Assembly: GCA_024220505.1 (NCBI GenBank) | Contig: JAKZZE010000002.1 | Location: forward strand, 744,001-808,000 | Source of the DNA: Rhizopus arrhizus | Taxonomy: Eukaryota; Mucoromycota; Mucoromycetes; Mucorales; Rhizopodaceae | Length of the DNA stretch: 64,000 bases | Reading direction: 5' to 3' | In this document: positions 22,802 through 32,063 of the stretch, in pieces | How positions within the stretch are numbered: the first letter of the stretch is position 1 | Layout: each line of letters starts with the position of its first letter | Made by a program: the position numbers and the translations under genes | The notes under the pieces: generated by a model | The model's database searches: none | What the model saw: the letters and a program-made list of their open reading frames with translations, nothing else | What the model was told of the DNA's origin: nothing

Positions 22802-23729
22802 GTTATTTTATATGGTTGGCTTGTTGTAAGTGAGTTAATTTGAGTAAAGTTTGCTTGTAAAGCTTGATTGTAAGGTTAAGATTGCCTTGTAAGTTGTTGT
22901 TTTATATAGAATTTAAGCGGATGCTTGTTAAGTAGTGACCACCAGATCTTATATGTAAGATCAATACGATGTTTCTTGATAAAATAATATAAAAAGTAAA
23001 GTAAAATAAGAGATCAGGAACTTTTATGAGTAAGTTAGCCTGCTTTATTGAGTTAAGTATATATAAAAATATAAAAGAACTTGACTAATTTTTTCTTCCT
23101 TGACTGAATGGTTGGGGATATATATATATAATAATAATATTTTTTTTTTTTTTTTTTTTGACTTTTTTCATTTTCTTGACCTTTTTCACTTTTTGACTTT
23201 TTTCACTTTGATTTATCCAAGAATAGAAAGGAACAAGAGAGGACGAGACTCGATAAAGAGATTACTTTATTTAATAAGAAAATGATACTCTATTTATACT
23301 TTTCATACACGGATAATATTTCATGTCATGGATTAATAATTAATGAGTATGATATAACTGATGACAAATAGATAATGGTTACGTGTTCCTCCATTGTTAT
23401 CTTTGTCATCATAAGCATTTATCCATAGAATACTCGTATATGATTGACTGCGATTGACTGTGATTTAGTTCCTGAATTTAATATAATTTAACCGTGCAAT
23501 TACGCAGCATCTTATTCTTAATGAAGATTTATCCGAATTAACCTGTAGCCTATCTATTGGATATATTTTACATGTAGCTTATTAATACTGTTTTCATATC
23601 GAGTTATGAATGATGGATACATCACACTTTTTGACTTTTTTTCACTTTTCGACTTCTTTCACTTTTGCTTCGTGTAACCTCTTTACTGCCTACTTTGCTC
23701 ACAACCCAATAAACCCAAACAAAATTACA
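22802..23729 (-). repeat. LTR-like repeat, copy B (with nested solo LTR)
   Basis: Begins TGTTATTTTATATGG and ends AAAATTACA next to CTGC. Without the nested solo LTR (23209-23624 plus its 5-bp duplication) it is about 507 bp. It contains GTAGTGACCACCA at 22932-22944 and the GACTTTTTTCAC tandem array, as copies A and D do. Confidence 0.6.
23209..23624 (-). repeat. Solo LTR of a chromovirus, 416 bp
   Basis: Ends TGATTTATCC...GATACATCA on the plus strand, flanked by CACTT (23204-23208 and 23625-23629), a 5-bp duplication. It is the reverse-oriented match of the LTR at 63463-63878, also 416 bp, which follows a chromovirus pol end. It arose by LTR-LTR recombination that removed the internal region. 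Confidence 0.92.
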
Positions 23730-23779
23730 CTGCAAAAGTTTGCTGCATTGTGTTACAGTGTAACCTCTTTACTGCCTAC

Positions 23780-24090
23780 TGTTATTTTATATAGATTGGC
23801 TTGTTGTAAGTGAGTTAATTTGAGTTAAGTTTGCTTGTGAAGCTTGATTGTAAGGTTAAGATAGCCTTGTAAGTTGTTGTTTTATATAGAATTTAAGCAG
23901 ATGCTTGTTAAGTAGTGACCACCAGATCTTATTTGTAAGATCAATACGATGTTTCTTGACAAAATTAAAATAGAGTAAAAAGTTTAAGTGAACAGGGACT
24001 TTCTTGTTAAAGTTTGTTAATTATTGAGTAAAAATATATGATTTATTTAAACTGACTGACAATTTCTTCACAAAAAGATGGTATATATAT
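23780..24090 (-). repeat. LTR-like repeat, copy C (3' part differs)
   Basis: Begins TGTTATTTTATATAGATTGG, has GTAGTGACCACCA at 23912-23924, then diverges from the family after about 23960 and lacks the GACTTTTTTCAC array. It lies directly between the end of copy A and the start of copy D. Confidence 0.55.
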
Positions 24091-24418
24091 TGTTATTTTA
24101 AAGGTTGGCTTGTTGTAAGTGAGTTAATTTGAGTAAAGTTTGCTTGTAAAGCTTGATTGTAAGGTTAAGATTGCCTTGTAAGTTGTTGTTTTATATAGAA
24201 TTTTAGCGAATGCTTGTTAAGTAGTGACCACCAGATCTTATATGTAAGATCAATACGATGTTTCTTGATAAAATAATATAAAAAGTAAAGTAAAATAAGA
24301 GATCAGGAACTTTTATGAGTAAGTTAGCCTGCTTTATTGAGTTAAGTATATAAAAATATAAAAGAACTTGACTAATTTTTTTCCTTGACTGAATGGTTGG
24401 GGATATATATATAATAAT

Positions 24419-24458
<40 letters not shown>

Positions 24459-24576
24459 ACTTTTTTCATTTTTTGACTTTTTTCACTTTTCGACTTTTTT
24501 CACTTTTCGACTTTTTTCACTTTTTGACTTCTTTCACATTTGCTTCGTGTAACCTCTTTACTGGCTACTATGGTCA
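24091..24576 (-). repeat. LTR-like repeat, copy D
   Basis: Begins TGTTATTTTAAAGG, has GTAGTGACCACCA at 24221-24233, a T run of over 30 bases at 24421-24457, and the GACTTTTTTCACTTTT array. It ends near CTACTATGGTCACA. It is nearly identical to copies A and B through the first 300 bp. Confidence 0.6.
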
Positions 24577-24884
24577 CAATATATATGAATAATATTTTTT
24601 TGTTTTCTTTTTAGCTTTTCTTATTTTTTTGACTTTTTTTATATTTTCAACTTTTTTTATCTTTTTAACATTTTTTATATTTTTAATTTTTTTTATCTTT
24701 CTGACTTGACTCGGCTAATCTCTGTGTATCCTTATTACCATTTTCGTTACACTACTTTGGTCACAATGTCTTCATAATCATAGCTACACTACACTGGAAA
24801 ATTATTTATCCATAGCAAAAAAGGAAAAGAAAGGATGTCTTCCCGACCAATTGCCGAGTACTCATCCACAGTGAGGAAGGTTCA
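24577..24884. other. Non-coding stretch between LTR repeats and tRNA-Ile
   Basis: AT-rich with a degenerate repeat of TTTTTGACTTTTTTTATAT-like units (24600-24710). The last 100 bp are of mixed composition and lie 3' of the tRNA gene. On the tRNA strand the first run of four Ts is about 55 nt after the tRNA and a run of six lies a little further on, so the Pol III stop is not immediate. Confidence 0.5.
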
Positions 24885-24958
24885 TGGTCACTACGAGGGT
24901 CGAACTCGCGACCTTGGCGTTATTAGCACCACGCTCTAACCAACTGAGCTAAGCGACC
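24885..24958 (-). tRNA. tRNA-Ile(AAU)
   Basis: A 74-nt cloverleaf without intron. The acceptor GGTCGCT pairs with AGTGACC (one G.U) and the discriminator is A. The D arm is GCTC/GAGC, the anticodon stem TGGTG/CGCCA with loop CTAATAA (anticodon AAU), and the T arm GCGAG/CTCGT with loop TTCGACC. All stems close, so the gene looks functional. Its 5' end is directly joined to LINE1: the first 15 nt in reverse complement are the repeated junction sequence of the LINE/SINE array. The 3' end matches the primer site of Ty3-1. Confidence 0.96.
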
Positions 24959-25156
24959 ACCTTTCTTTCGCTCTTCCGACCGTTACACAAGGTAGACGAC
25001 GCGTAATCAACTTTGAACTCGATTATCTCACCCAATACTATACATCCATCAACCGTTTTACTATCAAAAAATTCGCCTAATTTTTCTCTACAAGATATAT
25101 TTTTTTCAAGTTCATAACTCCTTTTCTTGCAATTTTCGACATCTTCGACATTACCC

Positions 25157-26143
25157 ATGTCAACTAATCCCGGTCTTAACATTTCACCCATCTCAACAGA
25201 TGGCGTTGCAAATGTCGACATTTCCAATATTCCAAATATTCAAGAAACTTTACACTATTTGTTAAACACCGTTACTGCACTACAACAAGAAGTTTCGACA
25301 CATGCTAGTGTCATTGCTGAACTTTCTGCTCTGCGCACTGAAAATGCGTCTTTAAAATCCAAAATTGCGACTTTAGAAGCGCAATTGGCTTCATCTTCTT
25401 CTCCTTCTGTCGCTTCTGCTGCTTCTGTCTCTGTTCCTGCTGCTAAACCAACTTCTTTGGCTGCACAAAATGTTTCGCCTGCTGTCCAAGCTACATACTC
25501 TGCTGTTGCTGCTCGTCCTGCTGTTCGTTCTCCATCTAAAAAGCGCAAATTGGCTGCTAGTCGCGCTTTCCAACCCATTGATCCCGATGCCCCACGCGGT
25601 TTTAAATACTTGTATCTCAATCGCAATCGTAAGTTAACTCGCTCTGAGATTCGAAGAAATCTTCGCTTGCTTGGTCTGGACTTGTCTCGTGTCCTCGATG
25701 TCTGTTTCCCTGGCCCCAAGGCTATTGGTCTTTTGGTCCATGTTCAGTATGTGCCAGAGGTGATCTCTCTGCTCGCTACTGCAAAGGTTCCGTTGGTTGA
25801 CGGTTTTGATCCCCTGGATCCCGTCAACTTGGCTGATCCTGAGCTTCAGCACCTCTCCCTATCTGCAAAGGCGGATAAGTGTGCTGAACTTCACTACTCC
25901 CGCTGTTGTCGTGCTCTTTCTCGTCTTGGTGCTGGTCGTCCCCATTTGGTCGCCCCAGTAGGTAAGTATTTCTCTTCCCATGGCTGGATCGATGACGACT
26001 CCTTGAGTCAGATTCTTTCTGAGCTTCCCCCTTCCTCTTTTGCTTCTCGTGGTAGAGATCCAGGCGCTGCTTTCCGTGGTGACACGGTCATGTCAGATGC
26101 TTTGGCCTCTGATTCCGCTAGTGCTGGATCACACTCATTATGA
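25157..26143 (+). CDS. LINE1 ORF1, nucleic-acid-binding-type protein
   Basis: 328 residues from the ATG at 25157. Residues about 35-90 form a predicted coiled coil (TVTALQQEVSTHASVIAEL, then RTENASLKSKIATLEAQL), as in trimer-forming L1 ORF1 proteins. A basic patch SPSKKRKLAASR near residue 135 may be a nuclear signal. The region after it (FKYLYLNRNRKLTRSEIRRN through IGLLVHVQYVPEVISLL) could be an RRM-like fold; that is inference. No zinc knuckle. The stop TGA overlaps the ORF2 ATG. Confidence 0.82.
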   Translation: MSTNPGLNISPISTDGVANVDISNIPNIQETLHYLLNTVTALQQEVSTHASVIAELSALRTENASLKSKIATLEAQLASSSSPSVASAASVSVPAAKPTSLAAQNVSPAVQATYSAVAARPAVRSPSKKRKLAASRAFQPIDPDAPRGFKYLYLNRNRKLTRSEIRRNLRLLGLDLSRVLDVCFPGPKAIGLLVHVQYVPEVISLLATAKVPLVDGFDPLDPVNLADPELQHLSLSAKADKCAELHYSRCCRALSRLGAGRPHLVAPVGKYFSSHGWIDDDSLSQILSELPPSSFASRGRDPGAAFRGDTVMSDALASDSASAGSHSL

Positions 26144-29100
26144 GTGAGGTCCAACACCTTTGTATAAGCCTTTGGAACGCGAATGGTCTTCGGACCACGA
26201 CCGTTCATGAAGTCCTGTCTCATTGCTTATCCTCCACACTCCTTTTTATTACCGAGACTTGGCTTCTTTCCCCTTCTCTCCTTCCCACTGACTGGATGCA
26301 GTATCATGTGTATGGTGTTCCTGTACCTTCGGCCAACCGTGGTTCGATGGGTGTTACTGCTCTGGTCTCTCCTTCTTGTCCCTTTCCTGTCTTTCAACTT
26401 CCTTCACCGAATCGGTATACCCTTTCGTTGAAGGTCGGACCCTTTCGCATTCATTGTTTGTATGTTCCTCCTCCTCTTTCCAACTCTGAATTTGTAAATG
26501 TACTTTCCTCCATCCCCTCCTTACCCAATACTTTTATTTGTGGCGACTTTAATGCTCGTCTTGGTGACCTCACTGGTGATGCATTGGTCTCTCCTCGTGG
26601 TGCTGCTATGGCTCGCTGGCTTGCTGATCGCTCCTTGACCGTTCTGAACGGCCCACTGGCTCATGGTATTCCTACCTGGGTCGGGTTTCGTGATGATCGA
26701 GAGATGAGTAGCATCATTGACATGTTTTTAACAAACGCGTCATTGATGTCTCCTCGCCTTGACATCGCGTCTGACTTGTCTCTTGGTTCTGATCATCGTC
26801 TACTCACGCTGTCTTTTTCATTTACTCAGTCAAGTGCCTCTGAGTCATTGTCTGATATACCTGATACCACTCTACATCCTCGTCGATTATGGAACTTGTC
26901 TCGCCTTGGTGAACCTGATCCATGTCAGCTGTATCAAGATACATTTCGTACGTCCTCTGCTCCTTTGCTTTCTCAACTGAAAAGGTTGGTTCAACACCCT
27001 CCTTCTTCACGTCCACCTATTGACGACCTCAACGCGTCGCTCAACAACATAATCTATCGTTCTCTTGACTCTTCTGTCGGTGATCGTCCTCCTCGTCCAT
27101 CCCATTGGAAAAAGTACTGGACACAACAATTACAAGATGCTGCTGACTTCCGCAACAGGTGCTACCGTAGATGGCGTCGTGCCTTTGGCATCGACAAAGT
27201 CTATTGGTGGCATCAACATCAACACGCAAATGTTTCTTTCCGTCAAGCTGTGGCCAATGCCAAGCGTCTGTCCTGGCAAGCATTTTGCAAGTCTCTCGAA
27301 TCTGACTTCACTAAAGCCGTTTCCAAAGTCAAGCAACTCAATCGACGACATCAGTCATCATCGTCGTTTTCCCATCCTGATGGTCCATCTAAGGCAGTGG
27401 AGGTAATGGCTAGTCACTTGGCTTCGGTCTTTGATGGCAGTCTTCTACCTTCCACTCGCCCACCACCTCCGTCATCTCCATCCTCTCTTGGTTTGCCTCT
27501 TGGTCTCCATGGTTCGTCTCCCTCTGGTTCGTTTCCCTCTGGTTCCGCTGGTTCTCCTGGTCCTTCAAATTCTCTCTTCGCTCCTTTAACTATTCACATG
27601 TACATCGGTCAGCTCCCTACTCGTAAAGCTCCTGGTGCTGATCACATCAAGGCCGAGATGCTCAAGCCGATCAGTACTGACCTGTCATTCATTCTTTCCT
27701 GGTTCTTTACTCTATGCTATCAATGGTCCTATGTTCCTTCTCTGTGGCGACATGCTCAAGTTTATCCCATTTTCAAGAAAGGTGATTCATCACTTCCCTC
27801 AAACTACCGTCCAATCTCACTCACATCTGTATTCCGCAAGCTACTTGAGCTGTCGCTGTCTCCATGGTTGTCCTCTGCATCTCCTCCTCTTGACCTTGCT
27901 CAAGGTGGTTTCCGTCCTCGTCGATCTGCCCTGGATCAGGCTCTGTGTCTACATGAACTGATACAATCATATTACCGTCGTTCTCATCGGTTTCCTGTGG
28001 TGGCATTCCTGGATATCAAGTCGGCCTACGATACCGTCGACCGGCGTGTTATCTGGGATGCTCTCTCTCGTTCTGGTGCTGGTTCATCTCCTTGTCTGCC
28101 TCTCTTGGTCCATCTTTTTGATGATGTCTCGGTGTCTGTCCTGGTGTCAAACCATTCTTCTGCTGCTTTCTCTCCTGTCACCGGTGTCTTGCAAGGTTCT
28201 GTTCTCAGTCCTCACTTGTACTCGGTGTACATCAACACATTACCTGCTCTCCTCCGTCAAGTCGCTGCTCCTGCTACCCATTTGGTTCCCTCCTCTGGTT
28301 CTGCTGATGCTGGTATGGTCCCAGTGAACTCTCTCCTCTTTGCTGACGATGTCGCAGTCATTGGCTCGGCAAAGTCAGTCAAAGAGATGCTCAAGCTTTG
28401 CGAACAACATTCACTGTCTCTGGGTTATCGATGGAACCCAACAAAATGTGCGGTGCTCAACCATCCACCATTGTCATCTTCTTCGTCTTCCTCTGATCGC
28501 CTCCAGTTGTACGGTACTCCTCTGCCTTTGGTGGATGAGTTCGTATACCTTGGAGTGCCCTTCGTCAAGTCTGGTCTCTCTGCTCCTTCCTTGGTTTCTC
28601 TTCGGTCTCCTGGTGTACTCAAGGTTATGGCTATTTTAAACAAGATTGGTGTCAACCGTCAAGGTTTCTCTCTTCTGCTCTGCTCACGCATCTATGCTAC
28701 CTTTGTTCGCCCGAAGTTTGAGTATGGCCTAGCCATATCTCGGCTGACGGCAACCGACCTCAAATCTATAGAAAATCTGCAAGATCGCTGTCTTCGTCTC
28801 TTGGTTGGTGGTCATCGTACCTCTTCTACAACAATCATCAAGCATATTACCACGCTGCCATCTATGCGTCATCGTGTAGATGTGCTTACAACTCGCTACT
28901 GTCTTCGTGCTCGCTCTCTCCCTGCTTCTTGCTTGCTGTCTCTGCTGTCAACAACGCTACCTGTCTCTCGTATCAAGGTTCATCTTGAAAAGAATCCGCT
29001 CTTCTTGGCTCTGCCTTCTCCTCCTCCGTCCTCCGATGCTCGGCTCAAGACCTTCTTTCGCCAGTATCGTGAGCGTCAAGTCACGTCTATTGTCACCTCC

Positions 29101-29523
29101 ACTACCCAGGTTCTCCTACGCGCATGTCGCCCTGCTCTGGTGGTTGATCCCGTTCTTTACGTTCCTGCAACCCGTGCAGAACGCTCTCTCTTGGTTCGTT
29201 GGCGTCTTGGCTGGCTGCCAGGTAAGCCTGAAGACTGTCCTTGTGGCCGTGATCGTCGTTCCCGTCGCCACTTTCTTGAGTGCGATTTGATCCCGTCTTT
29301 CCTTTGGTCTGACCTTCCTCGCTGTCCTCCTGGGTCTTATCCCATTGACTTTGCTCTTTCCTCGTTGCCTCTTGGTCGCTCAGCTCGCTGTCCTCCTTGG
29401 TGGTCTTCTCTTCTGTTAATGCTCTGGCACATCCAACGCCTCTGCCGTCCTGATAGCTTCTATGCTATTGACTCTTCTCCTGGTGCCTTATGGTATTCTA
29501 GCTCTTCTCGTAACTCTGACTGA
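26140..29523 (+). CDS. LINE1 ORF2, endonuclease and reverse transcriptase
   Basis: 1127 residues. Residues 1-225 are an APE-type endonuclease: SLWNANGL, FITETW, ICGDFNARLGD (about 134) and LGSDHRLLTLSF (about 216). The reverse transcriptase spans about 490-780: RKAPGADHIKAEML, YPIFKKGDSSLPSNYRPISL, AFLDIKSAYDTVDR, GVLQGSVLSPHLYS, LLFADDVAVIG (catalytic DD near 735) and GYRWNPTKCAVL. A C-terminal Cys-His motif, CPCGRDRRSRRHFLEC, lies near 1032. No RNase H is seen. The frame starts inside the ORF1 stop codon (ATGA). It should nick the target and prime cDNA synthesis there. Confidence 0.93.
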   Translation: MSEVQHLCISLWNANGLRTTTVHEVLSHCLSSTLLFITETWLLSPSLLPTDWMQYHVYGVPVPSANRGSMGVTALVSPSCPFPVFQLPSPNRYTLSLKVGPFRIHCLYVPPPLSNSEFVNVLSSIPSLPNTFICGDFNARLGDLTGDALVSPRGAAMARWLADRSLTVLNGPLAHGIPTWVGFRDDREMSSIIDMFLTNASLMSPRLDIASDLSLGSDHRLLTLSFSFTQSSASESLSDIPDTTLHPRRLWNLSRLGEPDPCQLYQDTFRTSSAPLLSQLKRLVQHPPSSRPPIDDLNASLNNIIYRSLDSSVGDRPPRPSHWKKYWTQQLQDAADFRNRCYRRWRRAFGIDKVYWWHQHQHANVSFRQAVANAKRLSWQAFCKSLESDFTKAVSKVKQLNRRHQSSSSFSHPDGPSKAVEVMASHLASVFDGSLLPSTRPPPPSSPSSLGLPLGLHGSSPSGSFPSGSAGSPGPSNSLFAPLTIHMYIGQLPTRKAPGADHIKAEMLKPISTDLSFILSWFFTLCYQWSYVPSLWRHAQVYPIFKKGDSSLPSNYRPISLTSVFRKLLELSLSPWLSSASPPLDLAQGGFRPRRSALDQALCLHELIQSYYRRSHRFPVVAFLDIKSAYDTVDRRVIWDALSRSGAGSSPCLPLLVHLFDDVSVSVLVSNHSSAAFSPVTGVLQGSVLSPHLYSVYINTLPALLRQVAAPATHLVPSSGSADAGMVPVNSLLFADDVAVIGSAKSVKEMLKLCEQHSLSLGYRWNPTKCAVLNHPPLSSSSSSSDRLQLYGTPLPLVDEFVYLGVPFVKSGLSAPSLVSLRSPGVLKVMAILNKIGVNRQGFSLLLCSRIYATFVRPKFEYGLAISRLTATDLKSIENLQDRCLRLLVGGHRTSSTTIIKHITTLPSMRHRVDVLTTRYCLRARSLPASCLLSLLSTTLPVSRIKVHLEKNPLFLALPSPPPSSDARLKTFFRQYRERQVTSIVTSTTQVLLRACRPALVVDPVLYVPATRAERSLLVRWRLGWLPGKPEDCPCGRDRRSRRHFLECDLIPSFLWSDLPRCPPGSYPIDFALSSLPLGRSARCPPWWSSLLLMLWHIQRLCRPDSFYAIDSSPGALWYSSSSRNSD

Positions 29524-29804
29524 AACCCTTCTTTGTCTGTCTCCTGCTGATCCCCCACGGAAGTAAAGCCATCAAAGTTCCTTACCGTTGGGCTGTGACA
29601 GTAGGTCAGCTAAGTTGTGGAAGTAGGCAGTCAATCTGATCTTTTGCTTTATCATTTTTTTGGAGTTTTTCTGTTTCTCAGGCTCCTTTTTTTGTACCTT
29701 ATTCTTTTTTCATTGTACTTGAAGATGCAATAATGACTTTTTAGTCGCCTGCAAATATCTTCCTATTAAATAAAAACAAAATCTTTAACCTGAGCTAAGC
29801 GACC

Positions 29805-30331
29805 GGGGATGTGGATGTAGCTCAGTCGGTAGAGCGTCTGACTATTATTGGTGTGGTCGCAAGTTCGACCCCTGATAGGATCTTCGGATCTATCCTTTCC
29901 CTGCCCCTCTACATGTTCTGTTTGCCGAGTGCATCAAGCACTTTTGTTTCTCCGCCTGTGTGTTGCGTTGCGTAGCAGCTGAGCATCTGTCTACTTTCCT
30001 TCCCTTTCGGGGGACTTTGGTGTGCGCTCTTGATGATAATACTGGTTTTAACGCCACTGCTGTTCTGGTCGGTTGGTCTGCGTTGGTTGTTTGTCGAGCG
30101 TTGTTGGTCCGCGGTGCCGGGATGCCCAGCCCGGGCTTAATGAAGCGCGTTCTGTTCTGCCTCAAGTCTTCGTCTCTGGTTCCAGCTCCCCCCAATATTA
30201 ATTCGTTCCTTCTTTCTTCCTTTCCCTCCTCCCCCATAATAGTTTGTATGCTTTCCAGTTTATCACTGTGGATAGCAATAATGACATATTTGTCGCCTGC
30301 ATATTATCCAATAAAATATAAAATCTTTAAC
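29805..30331 (+). mobile_element. SINE copy 1 (tRNA-headed, LINE-tailed)
   Basis: 527 bp between two 15-mers (29790-29804 and 30332-30346). The head is tRNA-like with a perfect Pol III A box, TAGCTCAGTCGG (29818-29829), and B box, GTTCGACCC (29863-29871). The body is unique. The last 60 bp or so resemble the LINE 3' tail: GCAATAATGACATATTTGTC, then CGCCTGCA, AATAAAATA and ATCTTTAAC. That architecture is the definition of a SINE depending on a partner LINE. Confidence 0.92.
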
Positions 30332-30346
30332 CTGAGCTAAGCGACC

Positions 30347-30853
30347 AAGGTATGTGGAGATAGTGCAAATGGTTAGAGCGTCTGCCTATCATTCGGGAGG
30401 TTGCAAGTTCAACCCCTCGTATCCGCATATCTACCCTTTCCGCACTCTAACTGCATGTTCTCTTTCTGCGGTGCTTTAAGCACTGAATGATTTTGTCTTG
30501 TGTGTCGCGTTGAGCGACAGCTTTGTATCTGTTCGCCTTCCTTCCCTCCATTGTTGTTTGGTGTTGTGCCGCTTGATAACACCTGGTTTTAATGCCACAA
30601 GTTGCTTCGGTGGTATGAGGTGTTTGTTGATCGTTGTCTGTGCGTTGCCTGGATTCCCAGCCCCGGGATTAAAGAAGCACCGTTCTGTCTCTGCCTCAAG
30701 TCTTCGTCTATGGTTTCTGCTTCAAGATTGTAATTCGCTCCTTCCCCCATTCCCCCCTAATAACTTGTATGCTTTCCAGGATGTTCCTGTGGATTGCAAT
30801 AATGATTTGTTAATCGCCTGCATATAATCCAATAAAATATAAAAATCTTTAAC
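30347..30853 (+). mobile_element. SINE copy 2, a different subfamily
   Basis: 507 bp between 15-mers. The head is another tRNA-like sequence: TATGTGGA near the start pairs with TCCGCATA after the T arm. It has a weak A-box-like TAGTGCAAATGG (30361-30372) and a good B box, GTTCAACCC (30407-30415). The body is alignable with SINE1 but strongly diverged. The tail keeps the LINE-like end with a changed but still complementary hairpin. Confidence 0.88.
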
Positions 30854-31058
30854 CTGAGCTAAGCGACCGACCTTTCGTTCGCTCTTCCGACCGTTACACA
30901 AGGTATAGTACGCGTAATCAACTTTGAACTCAAATATCTCTGCGAATACGATACATCCATCCACCGTTTTAACACCAAAATAATCGTCGTATTTTTCTCT
31001 ACAAACTATATTTTTTTCAACTCGATTGCTGTATTTTTCACCATTTTCGACATTTCCC

Positions 31059-32063
31059 ATGTCTCAACAATCTGGCTCCCCCATTTCGCTCATCTCGCAA
31101 GATGGAGTGGCAAATGTCAACATTCCAAACCCTTCTGACATGCAACAAGCTTTGCAATATTTATTGCACAACTTCCAAACCCTCCAGCAACGTGTTTCAA
31201 CACACGATGACTTGTTTGCTGAACTGACTGCTTTACGCAGTGAAAATGCTACTTTGAAGGCGAAAATCGCCTCGCTTGAAGCTCAAATCTCCGCTGGCGC
31301 TGACGTCAACAGTTCTTCCGCTTTTTCCTCTTTGGCTTCCGACCCGGCATCCATACGTGCGCCCCAAAATGCACCCCAAATGAACAATGCAACCTATAGT
31401 TCTATTGCTGCCAAGGCTGCTGCTACTACTGCTACTACTACCCGTCGCCCAACTAGCAAGAAGCGAAAGCTTGCTGCTAGTCGTCCCTTCCAACCAGTTG
31501 ACCCTTCTGCTCCTCGTGGTTTTGAATACCTGTACTTGCACCGTAACCGTAAGCTCACCCGTGCTGAAGTTAGACGCAACTTGCGTCTACTTGGTCTTGA
31601 CCTCTCTCGTCTGCTTGATATCTGCTTCCCTGGACCCAAGGTCATTGGTCTATTGGTCCATGTTCTCTACAAAGAAGAGGTGATCTCTCTTTTATCCACA
31701 GCCAAGGTTCCGTTGGTTGACGGTTTTGATCCTCTGGATCCTGGCAACTTGGCGGATCCTGAGCTCCAGCATCTTTCATCGGCTGACAAAGCTAACGAAT
31801 GTGCTGAGCTCCAGTTCACTCGCTGCTCCCGTGCTCTCTCTCGTCTTGGTGCTGGCCGTGCTCACCTGGTGGGTCTCATAGGTAAGTACTTTTCTTCCAA
31901 GGGATGGATCGATGAGGACTCTTTGAGTCAGATTCTGTCTTCCCTCCCCTCTCCTCTTTCTGCTTCTCGTGGTCGTGACCCAGGCGCTGCTTTCCGTGGT
32001 GACACGGTCATGTCAGATGCTTTGGTCTCTGATTCCGCTAGTGCTGGATCACACTCATTATGA
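31059..32063 (+). CDS. LINE2 ORF1
   Basis: 334 residues from the ATG at 31059 (MSQQSGSPISL). Coiled coil about residues 35-90 (DMQQALQYLLHNFQTLQQRV, ENATLKAKIASLEAQI), an Ala/Thr-rich linker, basic TSKKRKLAASR, then the conserved C-terminal half. Compared with LINE1 ORF1 it is longer in the linker, and its N-terminal third differs more than the rest. Confidence 0.82.
   Translation: MSQQSGSPISLISQDGVANVNIPNPSDMQQALQYLLHNFQTLQQRVSTHDDLFAELTALRSENATLKAKIASLEAQISAGADVNSSSAFSSLASDPASIRAPQNAPQMNNATYSSIAAKAAATTATTTRRPTSKKRKLAASRPFQPVDPSAPRGFEYLYLHRNRKLTRAEVRRNLRLLGLDLSRLLDICFPGPKVIGLLVHVLYKEEVISLLSTAKVPLVDGFDPLDPGNLADPELQHLSSADKANECAELQFTRCSRALSRLGAGRAHLVGLIGKYFSSKGWIDEDSLSQILSSLPSPLSASRGRDPGAAFRGDTVMSDALVSDSASAGSHSL

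Larger units (their letters stand above)
2852..23757 (-). mobile_element. Ty3-type LTR retrotransposon Ty3-1, with nested insertions
   Basis: A minus-strand Ty3 element bounded by GTGT on both sides (2848-2851 and 23758-23761), which looks like a 4-bp target duplication. The span contains Tc1 copy 2 (8625-10261), CACTA-1 (12274-21964) and an LTR cluster (22299-23729). Without them the element is about 8.1 kb. In its own direction the order is 5' LTR, tRNA-Ile primer site, gag, protease, reverse transcriptase, RNase H, integrase, an extra 291-residue ORF, 3' LTR. There is no chromodomain. Pol is broken by at least three single-base shifts, so this copy is inactive, although the integrase and the extra ORF are intact. 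Confidence 0.92.
24959..29789 (+). mobile_element. LINE copy 1, L1-like non-LTR retrotransposon
   Basis: About 4.83 kb, full length, with 198 nt of 5' leader, ORF1, ORF2 and a 266-nt 3' tail ending AATCTTTAAC. It is not poly(A)-tailed. Flanked on the left by the tRNA-Ile 5' end and on the right by the 15-mer CTGAGCTAAGCGACC (29790-29804). Both ORFs are open. It resembles the L1-like LINEs of Mucoromycota. It differs from copies 2-4 most strongly in the 5' leader and ORF1. Confidence 0.93.

Noticed and set aside
29805..30331. SINE heads considered as functional tRNA genes
   Set aside because: A and B boxes are good, but the acceptor and anticodon stems do not close and a 450-bp body with a LINE tail follows.
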